NCBI GenBank assembly: GCA_938014335.1
Contig: CALLRP010000053.1
Coordinates: forward strand, 1-56,000
Reading direction: 5' to 3'
DNA from: an uncultured bacterium
Lineage (GTDB): Bacteria; Hydrogenedentota; Hydrogenedentia; Hydrogenedentales; Hydrogenedentaceae
Length of the DNA: 56,000 nucleotides
In this document: positions 1-8,989 of the stretch, one piece after another
Numbering within the stretch: position 1 is the stretch's first letter
Layout of the letters: each line of letters opens with the position of its first letter
Program-made: the position numbers and the translations under genes
Notes under the pieces: model-generated
Databases searched by the model: none
Told to the model about the DNA's origin: nothing
What the model saw: the letters and a program-made list of their open reading frames with translations, nothing else

Positions 1-1
1 T

Positions 2-1597
2 GCTTATGAATACACATCAAACTTTATGTGGTCGAACACGGTTCATCAGGCGAGTTCCGCCTGTCATGATTATTTCAAGTGGGGCGATTTTCTAACAGGG
101 AACGGAAATGATACAGCGGAGGGAGGTTTTCTTGACCGCAATTACTACGGTCTGGCACTGGGAGCATCTACCGGTTTAATCAATGATGTGCCCAATTCTT
201 ACTCTGCTCATTGGGGCATGCCCCACGAAATTGCAGACCGTCGACAGGCTCTATGTGATGTATATGGGAATGCTCCATGGCTACCTTTTGCATTGGTTGA
301 GGATTATGAGCATCGCGATACAGATGTATTGTTTTTATATCCGATTGACCTCGTTGCTTTTGATGAACGCTTCGGAAGTTTAACTGTTCAATATGGGTAT
401 GGGAATTACATCACTGCAGAAAAACTTATGGAATTAGGGAGTTTTGAAAACGGTGTGTGTCGTGTGAAAAATCGTACTTATAAAACGCTGGTAGCCTTGT
501 TTGAACCCACTCCACCGGAAGGTCTTCTGGATAAATTATCATCTTTTACTGAAAGGGGTGGGAATTTAATCTGGATAGGACCGCCTCCTTATTTCGATTT
601 CGCAGGAAATGCTATTCTGGAGAAGTGGGAAAATTTAATCGGCGTCAAATATTCTCTTTCAAAATTTTACGGTTATTCTGCGGTGGGAATGGACATAGAC
701 TTTACAGGGCCCCTTGCTCACCTCTCCCCAATGACTGTACTTACTGACTTTCTTGTAGACTTTATCTATCCTGTGCAACCTTTAGAAAATACAGCTACTG
801 TTGCGACATGTAAAGGAAATATTGTCGGGACCTATAAAGTAATGAACAAAGGAACGGTAGTATTTTTAGGTTTCCGTCCACGAGATAATCAAAGTGCAAG
901 TCTTGGTAAAGAAACTCGCTGGCTATTCGATATCCTGTCTGCGATGAATGCATATCCTTCATCAGGTGTTTTCACCGAATACAATGATAACCCTGACTAT
1001 TTATCGCGAAATAATCCTTACATGTTTACTCGCTTCCCGAATGGCACCATTGCAGTTGCACCTCACTACAAAGATATAGAAGAAAACTGGGAAGGCGGAT
1101 TTGCAAGAAATCGTGAAAAAGACGAGCAGGTCGTAAAGGAACTTAATCTAAAGCCCAATACAATTGATTTATCCGATTTTAAGGTCTGGGGTCACACAGT
1201 AACTTATCAGGGAAAGAGAGCTATGGCATTTCGCATTACAGATGAGAATTTGCTGAGTTTTGCGGGTTCAGGTTCGAACGAAATTACAATTAATGGTAAA
1301 ATTTTTGTTTTTGCAGATAATCCCATTAATTACATTGCCTGGGCACCCGTCCCACAAAATCGTTATGTTGAGAACGGTGCAGTTGCAACAATTTTTGTAA
1401 GTGGAAATGGAAATATTTATATACCATTCAAATCACTTCAACACAAATCGTTCGAAATCATCGCTGAGGGAACAACCCCGGGTAGTACAGGAGAAAAAAT
1501 ACCCTTTGAATATTCAGAAACGGATGGAAAAATAACCATAGCCCTAACTCCCAATACAATCCAAAAAATTTTGTATATTGTCCCGTTATCTCAATAA
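2..1597 (+). CDS. C-terminal part of a glycoside-hydrolase-like protein (5' truncated by window edge)
   Basis: The frame is open from base 2 and continues upstream of the window. The Met codon at 26 lies inside the coding frame without a ribosome binding site, so it is not taken as the start. About 531 residues are visible. Residues roughly 110-210 alternate hydrophobic strands with phrases such as DVLFLYPIDL and ERGGNLIWIGPPP. This resembles the glutamine-amidotransferase-like domain that follows the catalytic barrel in GH42-type beta-galactosidases and relatives. The remaining C-terminal half is beta-rich (ITINGKIFVFADNP, GNGNIYIPF), as in the accessory sandwich domains of such enzymes. The catalytic part is outside the window, so substrate and activity cannot be judged. 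The next gene begins 2 bases after the stop, suggesting cotranscription. Family assignment is an inference from overall pattern. Confidence 0.6.
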   Translation, partial: AYEYTSNFMWSNTVHQASSACHDYFKWGDFLTGNGNDTAEGGFLDRNYYGLALGASTGLINDVPNSYSAHWGMPHEIADRRQALCDVYGNAPWLPFALVEDYEHRDTDVLFLYPIDLVAFDERFGSLTVQYGYGNYITAEKLMELGSFENGVCRVKNRTYKTLVALFEPTPPEGLLDKLSSFTERGGNLIWIGPPPYFDFAGNAILEKWENLIGVKYSLSKFYGYSAVGMDIDFTGPLAHLSPMTVLTDFLVDFIYPVQPLENTATVATCKGNIVGTYKVMNKGTVVFLGFRPRDNQSASLGKETRWLFDILSAMNAYPSSGVFTEYNDNPDYLSRNNPYMFTRFPNGTIAVAPHYKDIEENWEGGFARNREKDEQVVKELNLKPNTIDLSDFKVWGHTVTYQGKRAMAFRITDENLLSFAGSGSNEITINGKIFVFADNPINYIAWAPVPQNRYVENGAVATIFVSGNGNIYIPFKSLQHKSFEIIAEGTTPGSTGEKIPFEYSETDGKITIALTPNTIQKILYIVPLSQ

Positions 1598-1599
1598 TT

Positions 1600-2421
1600 A
1601 TGCTGATACAAAAATTAAAGGGATATATCCCGAAAATATTTTCAGACTCGGATTGGCTTCTTGCATGGAAGAATATTCTCCTCCCTTCTTATTGTATACA
1701 TTGTGATAATCGTCTAATAACAGAGGAAAATCCTTACTATTGCCCTGCATGCTGGGATACTCTTCCCCGTATTGAAAGGCCCTTTTGCTCGCTTTGTGGT
1801 GTTCCTCACCCTATTGCAGTGGGTTTTGGAACACGTTCTAATTTTCCTTGTGAAAATTGCAGGACTCACCCAAATCCATATATTGATGGAATACAAAGTC
1901 CTGTGCCATATAAAGGCATTGCTCGTGAAGCATTAATTACATTTAAGTTTAAGAGAAAATCACTCATGGCAGAACCTTTGGGAGCACTACTCCGTGAATG
2001 GATTGAGAGGGAAATGATGGAACAACATTTTGATTTAATAGTCCCTGTCCCCTTACACCCGTTTCGACTACAACGCAGAGGTTTTAATCAATCATTACTC
2101 CTTGCTGAACAAATTGTACCTTCTTTCAAAGGGGCACAATTATCTGAAGTTCTCCTCCGGATTCGACCTACATTAACTCAAACGGCACTGTCTGTCTCAG
2201 AACGCAAAAAGAATATTCGAGGTGCTTTTCAGGTAAAAAACCCCGATGAGGTAAAAGAGAAAAGAATATTACTTATTGATGACATCGTGACTACAACTGC
2301 TACAGTTACAGAATGTGCGCGTGTATTGAAAAAGAAGGGTGCTGTTTCTATATATGTATTGTCTGTTGCGAGGGCTACACATCTACCGAATATGGATGAT
2401 TTACTGGAATCTGTTGGGTAA
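1600..2421 (+). CDS. ComF family protein (zinc-ribbon phosphoribosyltransferase)
   Basis: 273 residues, a normal length for the ComF/GntX family. The N-terminus carries Cys pairs typical of the double zinc ribbon: C32-x2-C35, C48-x2-C51, C63-x2-C66 and C84-x2-C87. The C-terminal phosphoribosyltransferase domain contains VPVPLHPFRLQRRGFNQ (about 148-164) and the PRPP-binding loop ILLIDDIVTTTATV (223-236). In most relatives the loop reads DDVxTTGxT; here the Gly is Thr. ComF proteins support DNA uptake in competent bacteria, and relatives without competence are also common. No other competence gene is in the window. It starts 2 bases after the preceding stop, so it is probably translated from the same transcript. 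Confidence 0.88.
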   Translation: MLIQKLKGYIPKIFSDSDWLLAWKNILLPSYCIHCDNRLITEENPYYCPACWDTLPRIERPFCSLCGVPHPIAVGFGTRSNFPCENCRTHPNPYIDGIQSPVPYKGIAREALITFKFKRKSLMAEPLGALLREWIEREMMEQHFDLIVPVPLHPFRLQRRGFNQSLLLAEQIVPSFKGAQLSEVLLRIRPTLTQTALSVSERKKNIRGAFQVKNPDEVKEKRILLIDDIVTTTATVTECARVLKKKGAVSIYVLSVARATHLPNMDDLLESVG

Positions 2422-2527
2422 ACCGTACTTAACTTATTGGAGTTTTCTGACTCGTCCCATTGTAAGTTATATGCAGAAACAATACCTAATCCATTAAAAT
2501 TAACTAAAATTAAATCATTACATTCAC

Positions 2528-3568
2528 ATGGAAGTCCCAATAAAAAATATATCCAAAATATTAATCATCCGTTTGAGTGCTATCGGGGATGTTATTCGAG
2601 TCATCCCTTCTATGGAATCCATCCGAATTGCCTACCCCAATGCACAGATTGACTGGGTGGTAGAAAAAAAAGCATGTGATGTTATCAGTGGTCACCCTGC
2701 ATTAAATCAATGTATCGTTTTTGAACGCTGTAGCAATATTACATTATCAATAAAAAATTTTTTATCTCTCTGCAGAGAGATAAAAAAAAATCAGTATGAC
2801 CTTGTTATCGACTTTCATGGTATTTTAAAGAGTGGGCTTATTTCCTTTTTTTCAAAAGCACCTTATCGTTATTCATTTGCACCTCCACGGGCTCAAGAAT
2901 TGAGTTATCTATTTGCCAATCACCGTATAGCATTACTTCAAAGCGATATTCTTTCCCGAGTAGAAGAGAATTTCATCCTTGCTAATGCAGTAGGAGCCAA
3001 AAGAATAGAAGATTGGATTGGGATGATTATCCCTATAGAAATTGAAGAGGAAATTAAAAATCTTTTACAAAAACTTTGTGAAACAAACAAAAAATTAATT
3101 GTAATCCATCCGCCTGTTGAACGACCTGAAAAACAATGGCCCACTGAACATTTTGCAAAACTCGCCGACTTCCTGATTGCAGATGGAAGGTTTGAGGTTT
3201 TATTTACATGGGGACCGGGACAACTGGAAGTCATTAAACAAATAACCAAACAGATGCAATATCCCGTTCTTGTGACCCCTCCATTACCTACATTGAAACA
3301 TTTAGCTTCTTTAATAACACATTCATCTGTTTTTATTTCAGGGGATACGGGTCCTATGCATTTAGCCTGGCTATTGCACCAACCCGCTATTTGTATTTTT
3401 GGAGGGACAAATCCCCAACAACATGCTCCACAGGGACCCCCTTTCCGCACTCTATACAAAGGTCCTATCCCTTTTCCTCCAAGAATGTCTCTTTCTCAAG
3501 CACAGGAAGCCCTGCGAAAAATCTCCCCTGAGGAAGTCTTTAAATCCGTTTTAGAGTTGACTAAATAA
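2528..3568 (+). CDS. Glycosyltransferase family 9 (heptosyltransferase-type) protein
   Basis: 346 residues, the usual size for ADP-heptose:LPS heptosyltransferases. The N-terminal Rossmann strand KILIIRLSAIGDVIRVIP is the hallmark start of family 9. The C-terminal donor-binding half contains VIHPPVERPEKQWPTEHFAKL and FISGDTGPMHLAWLLHQPAI, matching the conserved phosphate-binding Asp/Gly/Thr region. Family members add heptose to the inner core of lipopolysaccharide at the cytoplasmic face of the inner membrane. This supports an outer membrane with LPS or a related glycolipid. The sugar specificity cannot be read from sequence. No clear Shine-Dalgarno sequence precedes the ATG, and a 106-base gap separates it from the comF-type gene. 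Confidence 0.85.
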   Translation: MEVPIKNISKILIIRLSAIGDVIRVIPSMESIRIAYPNAQIDWVVEKKACDVISGHPALNQCIVFERCSNITLSIKNFLSLCREIKKNQYDLVIDFHGILKSGLISFFSKAPYRYSFAPPRAQELSYLFANHRIALLQSDILSRVEENFILANAVGAKRIEDWIGMIIPIEIEEEIKNLLQKLCETNKKLIVIHPPVERPEKQWPTEHFAKLADFLIADGRFEVLFTWGPGQLEVIKQITKQMQYPVLVTPPLPTLKHLASLITHSSVFISGDTGPMHLAWLLHQPAICIFGGTNPQQHAPQGPPFRTLYKGPIPFPPRMSLSQAQEALRKISPEEVFKSVLELTK

Positions 3569-3602
3569 ATATCCTTTCCTGTTTAAAATTTAAATTGAAT
3601 TT

Positions 3603-3634
3603 GATACGATAATCTTTTACATCGTATTCATTTT
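3603..3634 (+). terminator. Possible weak intrinsic terminator or operator hairpin
   Basis: ATACGAT at 3604-3610 and ATCGTAT at 3621-3627 form a perfect 7-bp inverted repeat with a 10-base spacer, followed by CATTTTTAT. It lies between the glycosyltransferase and phosphoesterase genes. The long loop and short stem make it a weak terminator; an operator for the downstream gene is equally possible. Confidence 0.3.
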
Positions 3635-3661
3635 TATCCGAAACAGAAAAAGGAGATTTAA

Positions 3662-4999
3662 ATGAAAATTGCAATTACATCGGATATTCATTTAGGCGAT
3701 GAAAGTTCAAAATTACATCCACCCGGTACAAATAATAATAGTTCACAACAGAACTCCAAATATCTAAGCTATGATGAATGGATAAGCCTATTTAAAGAAA
3801 CACTTTATAATCATTCCCCCAGGGGACCTGTAGATTATTTAGTACTCAACGGAGATATTCTGGATTTTTCGATAAGTTCTTTTGAGAATACGATGAAAGT
3901 TGCACAAAAATTTTTTCAAACTATAAAAAGAAATAAACTTAAAAATGAAGAAAATAAAAACGAACAAGAGCTTGTAAAGCAAATTATTTATATACCTGGA
4001 AATCATGATAAACACATATGGGATGCGGTAGAGTGGGAGGTAAACATCATACGAAGACTAAAAAAACACAGTACACCATACCCCTTCAAAAGAACTCAAC
4101 CGGGCATTTTAAATTTATCAGATAAAGACAAAAATTTATTTCTACCCGGAATACATTTTGCAGATGAAATAAACAAAAGGTATGGAGACCTCTTTTTAGA
4201 AGGACTTTTTGAAGATAAACACAATATCATTCCCATAAACATAGTTTATCCAAACTTATATATCACCACAGATAAAAAATTGCATATAATCACTCATGGC
4301 CATTTGCTGGACGCCCCATGGGTCTTATTATCCGAACTTTTAGAAGGATTCGAAGGAATTTATTGTACGGAAGTTAAACACTTCGAAGAATATAATTATC
4401 CTCTAACATCGATGATTTGCACGGGAGTAGGACAGGGAGGAGAAGTATCTAAATTATTATATTATATAGTAGATGACATCAGAAAAAATGAAAATACATA
4501 TAAATTACTAGATGAAATGATAAAACATATGTTATCTCGAATACCCGAAGTTACCGGAAAAAATTCATGTCTTTTTTCAATCATAAATAAACCTCTAATC
4601 TATTTCGTGAAGAAAATAATTTCTCATTTCCTGAAAGGGGGAAAATTTGAAAATCCCAGAAATAATGAAAAATATCTTGATATTCAAAATGACCCTGCCA
4701 AAAAGAAACGCTTAGAAAGATTTTACAATGCAAGCTTAAAACAAGTGGAAAAAATAATGAGAGATAAAGACATTAAAACAGATGGCGACAAAAATATTAG
4801 CTTCATCTTCGGACATACTCATGTCCCTATGGAGGGAGAAAAACTTTCACTCAATGGAATTGATTTAAGTTTATACAATACGGGCGGTTGGTTGAAGGAT
4901 ACAAAAAAAGAACCTATGATTTTTTTTATAAACGAAAAGGGTGAGATAGAAAGTACACGATTAAACAATATAATTAGTGGAAATGTTCATAGCCTTTAA
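3662..4999 (+). CDS. Calcineurin-like metallophosphoesterase
   Basis: 445 residues. The metal-binding motifs of the dinuclear phosphoesterase family are visible in order: D8-x-H10 (SDIHLGD), N63-G64-D65 (LNGDILD), G113-N114-H115-D116 (PGNHDKH), THGH near the middle, and FGHTHVP near the C-terminus. The substrate is unknown; the family includes nucleotide, phospholipid and protein phosphatases. There is no signal peptide, so a cytosolic location is likely. A good ribosome binding site (AAAAAGGAGATTTAA) precedes the ATG. The protein is longer than minimal family members, with a Lys/Asn-rich middle section (about 255-375). Its 3' end overlaps the convergent thiL gene by 26 bases. Confidence 0.85.
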   Translation: MKIAITSDIHLGDESSKLHPPGTNNNSSQQNSKYLSYDEWISLFKETLYNHSPRGPVDYLVLNGDILDFSISSFENTMKVAQKFFQTIKRNKLKNEENKNEQELVKQIIYIPGNHDKHIWDAVEWEVNIIRRLKKHSTPYPFKRTQPGILNLSDKDKNLFLPGIHFADEINKRYGDLFLEGLFEDKHNIIPINIVYPNLYITTDKKLHIITHGHLLDAPWVLLSELLEGFEGIYCTEVKHFEEYNYPLTSMICTGVGQGGEVSKLLYYIVDDIRKNENTYKLLDEMIKHMLSRIPEVTGKNSCLFSIINKPLIYFVKKIISHFLKGGKFENPRNNEKYLDIQNDPAKKKRLERFYNASLKQVEKIMRDKDIKTDGDKNISFIFGHTHVPMEGEKLSLNGIDLSLYNTGGWLKDTKKEPMIFFINEKGEIESTRLNNIISGNVHSL

Positions 5000-5957
5000 T
5001 AAGAGGCATGGCTCCATCTACACGAACACCCTGCCACTCATCTGTTACATAACCAATGCTTGTCAGGGAACACGAAAATGTACGGTGAAATTGAATTCGA
5101 GTTTGTTCCCACTTTTCCATTGGAACAGTTGCCAGCAATTGATATTCTTCGCCCCCACCAAGGATAAAATTATCTAATTCAAAATGATAAGTTTTACAAA
5201 ATTCAGATAGTTCTTCTGAAACAGGAATGTCTTTTTTACAAATGTTAATTCCCACCTGTGACCTTTCGGCGATATGTCCTGCATCCGTAACTAAACCATC
5301 ACTGATATCAATCATTGCAGTTACTACCCCCTTCTTGCATAACCATCGCCCTTCATTGAAGCGAGGGATAGGATACCAGTGTGCACGCCACAAGGCAGGC
5401 ACCGGAAGTTGATGTCTGAGTGCCAGCAAACCGGCTGAGGAATTCCCTAATGTTCCCGTAACTGCAACCACATCTCCCGGTTTCGCCCCCGAACGGGGAA
5501 CAAATGCCTTCCGAACAGCCTCTCCCACCACAGTTACATCTATGATGATATTCTCATCGGAGGAGGTAGTGGTATCCCCACCCATAATTGTCCCATTTAC
5601 AAATTCTGTTGCTTTTAACATACCCTGATATATGGCTTCAACTCTTTGAACGGGTATATCCTTAGGTAGAGCCAGAGAAACCACCGCCCAGCACGGCTTT
5701 CCCCCCATACTTGCAATGTCACTCCATGCGGAAACCATTGCTTTCCAGCCAATTGCTGTCGGAGGAAAATAATCCGACAAGAAATGAACATTTTCTACCG
5801 ACATATCCGATGAAATCAAGAGGACCGAATTCCCTGTCTTTACTACCGCACAATCATCTCCTAAAGAGAGTATAACCCTCGTATCTTTTGATTGTGAAAG
5901 AAGTGCTTCAATTTTTTTTATTAAAGCCAATTCACCAATATCTTTAAGACTAATCAT
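4974..5957 (-). CDS. thiL: Thiamine-monophosphate kinase
   Basis: 327 residues, typical for ThiL, which phosphorylates thiamine monophosphate to the cofactor thiamine diphosphate. The order of motifs is characteristic: MISLKDIGELALI at the N-terminus, SLGDDCAVV (31-39) with the Mg-binding Asp pair, SDIASMGGKP, IMGGDTTTS, and the C-terminal ISDGLVTDAGHIAE and GGGEEYQLL segments. Its ATG lies inside the end of nnrD (8-base overlap), so the two genes are translationally coupled. The gene end overlaps the convergent phosphoesterase gene. No thiamine riboswitch was seen upstream of the pair. Confidence 0.95.
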   Translation of the reverse strand: MISLKDIGELALIKKIEALLSQSKDTRVILSLGDDCAVVKTGNSVLLISSDMSVENVHFLSDYFPPTAIGWKAMVSAWSDIASMGGKPCWAVVSLALPKDIPVQRVEAIYQGMLKATEFVNGTIMGGDTTTSSDENIIIDVTVVGEAVRKAFVPRSGAKPGDVVAVTGTLGNSSAGLLALRHQLPVPALWRAHWYPIPRFNEGRWLCKKGVVTAMIDISDGLVTDAGHIAERSQVGINICKKDIPVSEELSEFCKTYHFELDNFILGGGEEYQLLATVPMEKWEQTRIQFHRTFSCSLTSIGYVTDEWQGVRVDGAMPLIKGYEHFH

Positions 5958-6837
5958 AGGGATATGGGTCCAACTCCCTCCATGCTTGATGTAAAAAGTC
6001 GAACAAATCTACGGCAGTCATACTCCGAGGGTGTAATCCTCGTTCCGCAAGGTCTCCGGCTCTCCCATGTAACCATACACCTAACTGACTGGCATGGTAT
6101 GGAGACATCCCCTGGGCTATGAGCCCCGCAATTAATCCAGCAAGAACATCGCCCGTTCCACCTTTGGATAAACCGTGCCCACCCGTGGTATTTATGGAAT
6201 AATCTCCCTCAGGGCTCGCTATTACAGTATGATACCCTTTCAGGACAACCACTACTCCCATCTGCCTTGCAAAATCCACCGCACACTGTTCCCTCTCCTG
6301 TTGTATTTCCTTTGTAGACTTTTTAATCAACCGGGACATCTCCCCCGGATGAGGTGTAAGCACCGGCGTCCCCTTACACATACGCAAAATTCCCGGATGG
6401 TCACTTATAGCATTCAAGCCATCTGCATCGATTACCATAGGAACATTGATATTGGGTAATACCTTTTTAACAAAATTTATAGTAGAAGGATGTTGGCTTA
6501 ATCCGGGACCTATCAACACAGCATTTTTTTCCTTTGAAAACTCAATTACTCTCTCTGCCCCTTCTTCGGCAAATGTTCCTTCTTTTGTAGAAGGTAAAGG
6601 ATAAAATATTATCTCCATTAAATTACTTGCAATAACATCAATAATAGCCGAAGGGACCGCCAGAGTAACCAGACCTACACCTGAACGCATTCCAGCACAT
6701 GCTGATAATTTCCCTGCACCTGTATAATAACGCGACCCTGCAATTACCAGTAAATGTCCAAATCGCCCTTTATGGTCATGAAGAGAACGTTCAGGAAGAT
6801 GTTCTTTTAATTCCTCTATACTTATAAATTTATCCAT
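5950..6837 (-). CDS. nnrD: ADP/ATP-dependent (S)-NAD(P)H-hydrate dehydratase
   Basis: 295 residues, corresponding only to the dehydratase (YjeF C-terminal) domain; the NnrE epimerase domain found fused in many bacteria is absent and not nearby. It repairs hydrated NAD(P)H using ADP or ATP. Diagnostic motifs: GHLLVIAGS near residue 28, VIDADGLN (135-142), TPHPGEM (161-167) and the nucleotide-binding KGGTGDVLAGL (225-235) with catalytic Asp230. A ribosome binding site (AAGGAAAG) sits upstream of the ATG, and a TATAAT-like hexamer occurs at 6862-6867 on the minus strand. It is followed by thiL with overlap. Confidence 0.93.
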   Translation of the reverse strand: MDKFISIEELKEHLPERSLHDHKGRFGHLLVIAGSRYYTGAGKLSACAGMRSGVGLVTLAVPSAIIDVIASNLMEIIFYPLPSTKEGTFAEEGAERVIEFSKEKNAVLIGPGLSQHPSTINFVKKVLPNINVPMVIDADGLNAISDHPGILRMCKGTPVLTPHPGEMSRLIKKSTKEIQQEREQCAVDFARQMGVVVVLKGYHTVIASPEGDYSINTTGGHGLSKGGTGDVLAGLIAGLIAQGMSPYHASQLGVWLHGRAGDLAERGLHPRSMTAVDLFDFLHQAWRELDPYPYD

Positions 6838-7179
6838 ATGAGAACTTTCCTTATTTCTATAATTATAAACATTTGTGAATTTGTGTATAAACTTAAAACC
6901 CGGAGAGTTTATTTATCTGACACTATTTCCATTATTTTCTGAGCAATACCTCTTATTCAGTGTGAGATATATAAATAAAACAGAGATAACGGATGTACAG
7001 AGAAAAAAATATTTATTCACACTCACTTCAGAGTAAAATTGACCCCACAAATACACAAAAACAACTCGAACTTAACAAGAATACTTGTTTAAAATTTGGT
7101 ACCTTATTTTACCTGTGTACAGATGCCATAAAGTGTCTTTTGTATTATTAAATAGAAATCCCTGTATTACTTTTTCTTT
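6838..7179. other. Intergenic region without a supported gene
   Basis: 342 bases between nnrD and the PIG-L deacetylase gene, both read leftward. It presumably holds the nnrD-thiL promoter (minus-strand TATAAT-like hexamer at 6862-6867 without a good -35) and the end of the upstream transcript. A 52-codon ORF at 6993-7151 (+) lacks a ribosome binding site and is not supported. Confidence 0.5.
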
Positions 7180-7890
7180 TCATTTAGAAATAGGGAGTAA
7201 ATCAAGGGGGGGAATTCTTCCCCAAACTTTTTCAATAGTGAAACCTTCTGCATAGAGGACACCTGCCTGAAGTCCGCGAAACTTAGCGGTTGTTTCTATC
7301 ATTACAAAGGGGTCGGTTATATGATGCCCCTTTAACCATTTATATTGGCTTTCATGACATGCCAGCATTGCTTTTTTTGTTTCAAAATAATCTGTTATGT
7401 CAATATAGAATTCGGGCTGGGATTTTAGTCCCAAAATCGTATCCATATAATAAATAGGTGTAATTTTTTCGTGAGGGGGACATTCTGTTTTATAGTTTGG
7501 CAATGTTGCAGAAAAAGCCGCATCAAAAACCAATTGTTGGGTCACCATATGGTCTGTCATATAATCATGCGGACTGTGTGTGATAATCAGGTCAGGGCAA
7601 GCTTGCCGAACAATATCCGTAACTTTAGCCCGCATTTCCTGCGTAAAAAGTACTCCCAAATCATCACAAACAGGACCTAACACCTCTGCACTAATAAGTT
7701 GACCCGCTTTTTGGGCTTCTTTATTTCGTATTTCCGCCAATTGTTCCATCGAAATATTTTTCCCGCCCATATTACCATTACAAAGATGTGCCATGAACAC
7801 TTTATGTCCCATCTTCGAATATTTTGCCAATGTCCCACCACAGAGAATTTCCAAATCATCTGGATGAGCTCCTATAGCTAATACATTCAT
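7180..7890 (-). CDS. PIG-L family deacetylase (LmbE-like)
   Basis: 236 residues, the usual size. The zinc-binding motif A-H9-P-D11-D12 is at the N-terminus and the second ligand motif H105-S-P-H108-D-Y-M-T-D-H114 follows. These zinc enzymes remove N-acetyl groups from GlcNAc-containing molecules. No signal peptide is visible, so the substrate is probably cytosolic. The gene starts 22 bases after a NagB-like gene with a strong ribosome binding site (AGGAGAAAGGGAG), and the pair forms one operon. The pairing suggests handling of an N-acetylated amino sugar: deacetylation here and isomerisation or deamination by the neighbour. That link is an inference from context. Confidence 0.9.
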   Translation of the reverse strand: MNVLAIGAHPDDLEILCGGTLAKYSKMGHKVFMAHLCNGNMGGKNISMEQLAEIRNKEAQKAGQLISAEVLGPVCDDLGVLFTQEMRAKVTDIVRQACPDLIITHSPHDYMTDHMVTQQLVFDAAFSATLPNYKTECPPHEKITPIYYMDTILGLKSQPEFYIDITDYFETKKAMLACHESQYKWLKGHHITDPFVMIETTAKFRGLQAGVLYAEGFTIEKVWGRIPPLDLLPISK

Positions 7891-7912
7891 TCCTTTCTCT
7901 CCCTTTCTCCTG

Positions 7913-8863
7913 TTAATTGCATTCCGGAGTTAAAGGTCCTGCCAATTCTTTCAGGAAGAATAAATTTCCGGGCAAAGTCGGCATGAAACTACTCGGAACC
8001 CACATACTCGGGCCATAACGAAGTGTAACCCAGAGACTCATCCCCTGCCACATCATACCTCTACCTAAACTTCCATCGGCACCTCCAATAATTTTATCCG
8101 CTTTCAAGAAAATACCGGGACCGATTGTATTCGCAAAACATGGGACTAATGTTGTTCTACTTTTAAAACTGGTAATTGCATTTTGCTCAATTGTTAAAGG
8201 ATGTAATTTGGCACCGAGTCGATAGCTTTGTTTTTTCCATTCATCTTCAGATTGAAATTCTTCTGCGAAATGGGGCTCCCAGAAGGCTATATGAAACACC
8301 CTACCAATACCGAATACAAGAACGAGTTTGGCTCCCTTACTCTTTAACTCACCTATTTTTTCGGGATATCTGGGTAAAAGCTTTTTAGTTGCGAAAAAGC
8401 GTTGTTTTTCGGGAACCGTAAGTGTACCCAGGGGACCGTAAAAGGCATCTTCCATTGCATTCTGGAACGCACCGGGCGATTTTGGAGGTAGTGTATTCCC
8501 CTTAGCATCACTCCATTCATCCATATTAAATCCCCAAACATGCTTGCAATCGACCCCCCACTCTTGTAGGAAGTATACAATCCATTTATACATACCCATG
8601 GGGCCAACAGGTAGGATAAGAATAACTTCTCTACCTTCCTCCTTCCCTACACAAATTTCATACGCAATTTTATGCCCAATTTTTACATTAAATTCTTCCA
8701 GAGTATCACACATGACAGGTTCAAAGTTTTTATGCCACCATCTTTGCCGTTCTAACACTTTGGATGGAGGATTGCTACAACATTTCTCAATTTTTTTCAA
8801 GTCCCATCCCCTGGGGAAAAATTGCTCTAAAAGAGAGCCCTTAAGAGTATCCAGTAAATTCAT
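7913..8863 (-). CDS. NagB-like sugar-phosphate isomerase/deaminase family protein
   Basis: 316 residues, longer than E. coli NagB (266) because of an N-terminal extension of about 50 residues. The family fold is indicated by [12 protein letters not shown] (81-92), which matches the phosphate-binding loop, GFNMDEW (111-117), which matches the catalytic Asp72 region of NagB, and [14 protein letters not shown] (184-197), which matches the active-site loop. In NagB that loop reads GxGxDGHIAFNEP. Here the catalytic Asp (NagB Asp141) is Val189, while His191 and Glu196 are kept. Activity may therefore differ from glucosamine-6-phosphate deamination. It is the first gene of an operon with a PIG-L deacetylase. 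ATG is preceded by GAAAGGAAA. Confidence 0.75.
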   Translation of the reverse strand: MNLLDTLKGSLLEQFFPRGWDLKKIEKCCSNPPSKVLERQRWWHKNFEPVMCDTLEEFNVKIGHKIAYEICVGKEEGREVILILPVGPMGMYKWIVYFLQEWGVDCKHVWGFNMDEWSDAKGNTLPPKSPGAFQNAMEDAFYGPLGTLTVPEKQRFFATKKLLPRYPEKIGELKSKGAKLVLVFGIGRVFHIAFWEPHFAEEFQSEDEWKKQSYRLGAKLHPLTIEQNAITSFKSRTTLVPCFANTIGPGIFLKADKIIGGADGSLGRGMMWQGMSLWVTLRYGPSMWVPSSFMPTLPGNLFFLKELAGPLTPECN

Positions 8864-8908
8864 GTCTGTTTCCTTTCATCTTAAATTTTGCGATTTAATA
8901 TACCTAAC

Positions 8909-8925
8909 ATGAAGTATAACTTCAT
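8909..8925. promoter_or_regulatory. Palindromic operator candidate
   Basis: A perfect 7-3-7 inverted repeat (ATGAAGT-ATA-ACTTCAT) lies over the -10 element of the promoter that drives the NagB-like/PIG-L operon. A partial copy (ATGAAGTTATTACTT) is at 8981-8995. Such placement is typical of a repressor site; the regulator is not identifiable in the window. Confidence 0.5.
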
Positions 8926-8941
8926 TACCTTTCACTTTCAA
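8913..8941 (-). promoter_or_regulatory. Sigma70-type promoter of the NagB-like/PIG-L operon
   Basis: On the minus strand a -35 TTGAAA (8936-8941) is separated by exactly 17 bases from a -10 TATACT (8913-8918). The start codon is at 8863, giving a leader of about 40 bases. The -10 is embedded in a perfect palindrome. Confidence 0.6.
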
Positions 8942-8989
8942 GTTTCAAAAATATTAAAGTAGAATTCAATTTGAGAATAAATGAAGTTA

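Noticed and set aside
3662..4999. Recent horizontal transfer of the phosphoesterase gene because of its Lys/Asn-rich composition
   Set aside because: The difference from neighbours is modest, and I cannot compute codon statistics; no mobile element flanks it.
7022..7050. Possible transposon-end fragment (AAAATTGACCCCACA)
   Set aside because: No transposase, inverted repeat partner or target duplication was seen.
6993..7151. A 52-codon ORF on the plus strand in the nnrD/PIG-L gap
   Set aside because: No ribosome binding site or promoter, no recognisable pattern, and composition like the surrounding non-coding DNA.
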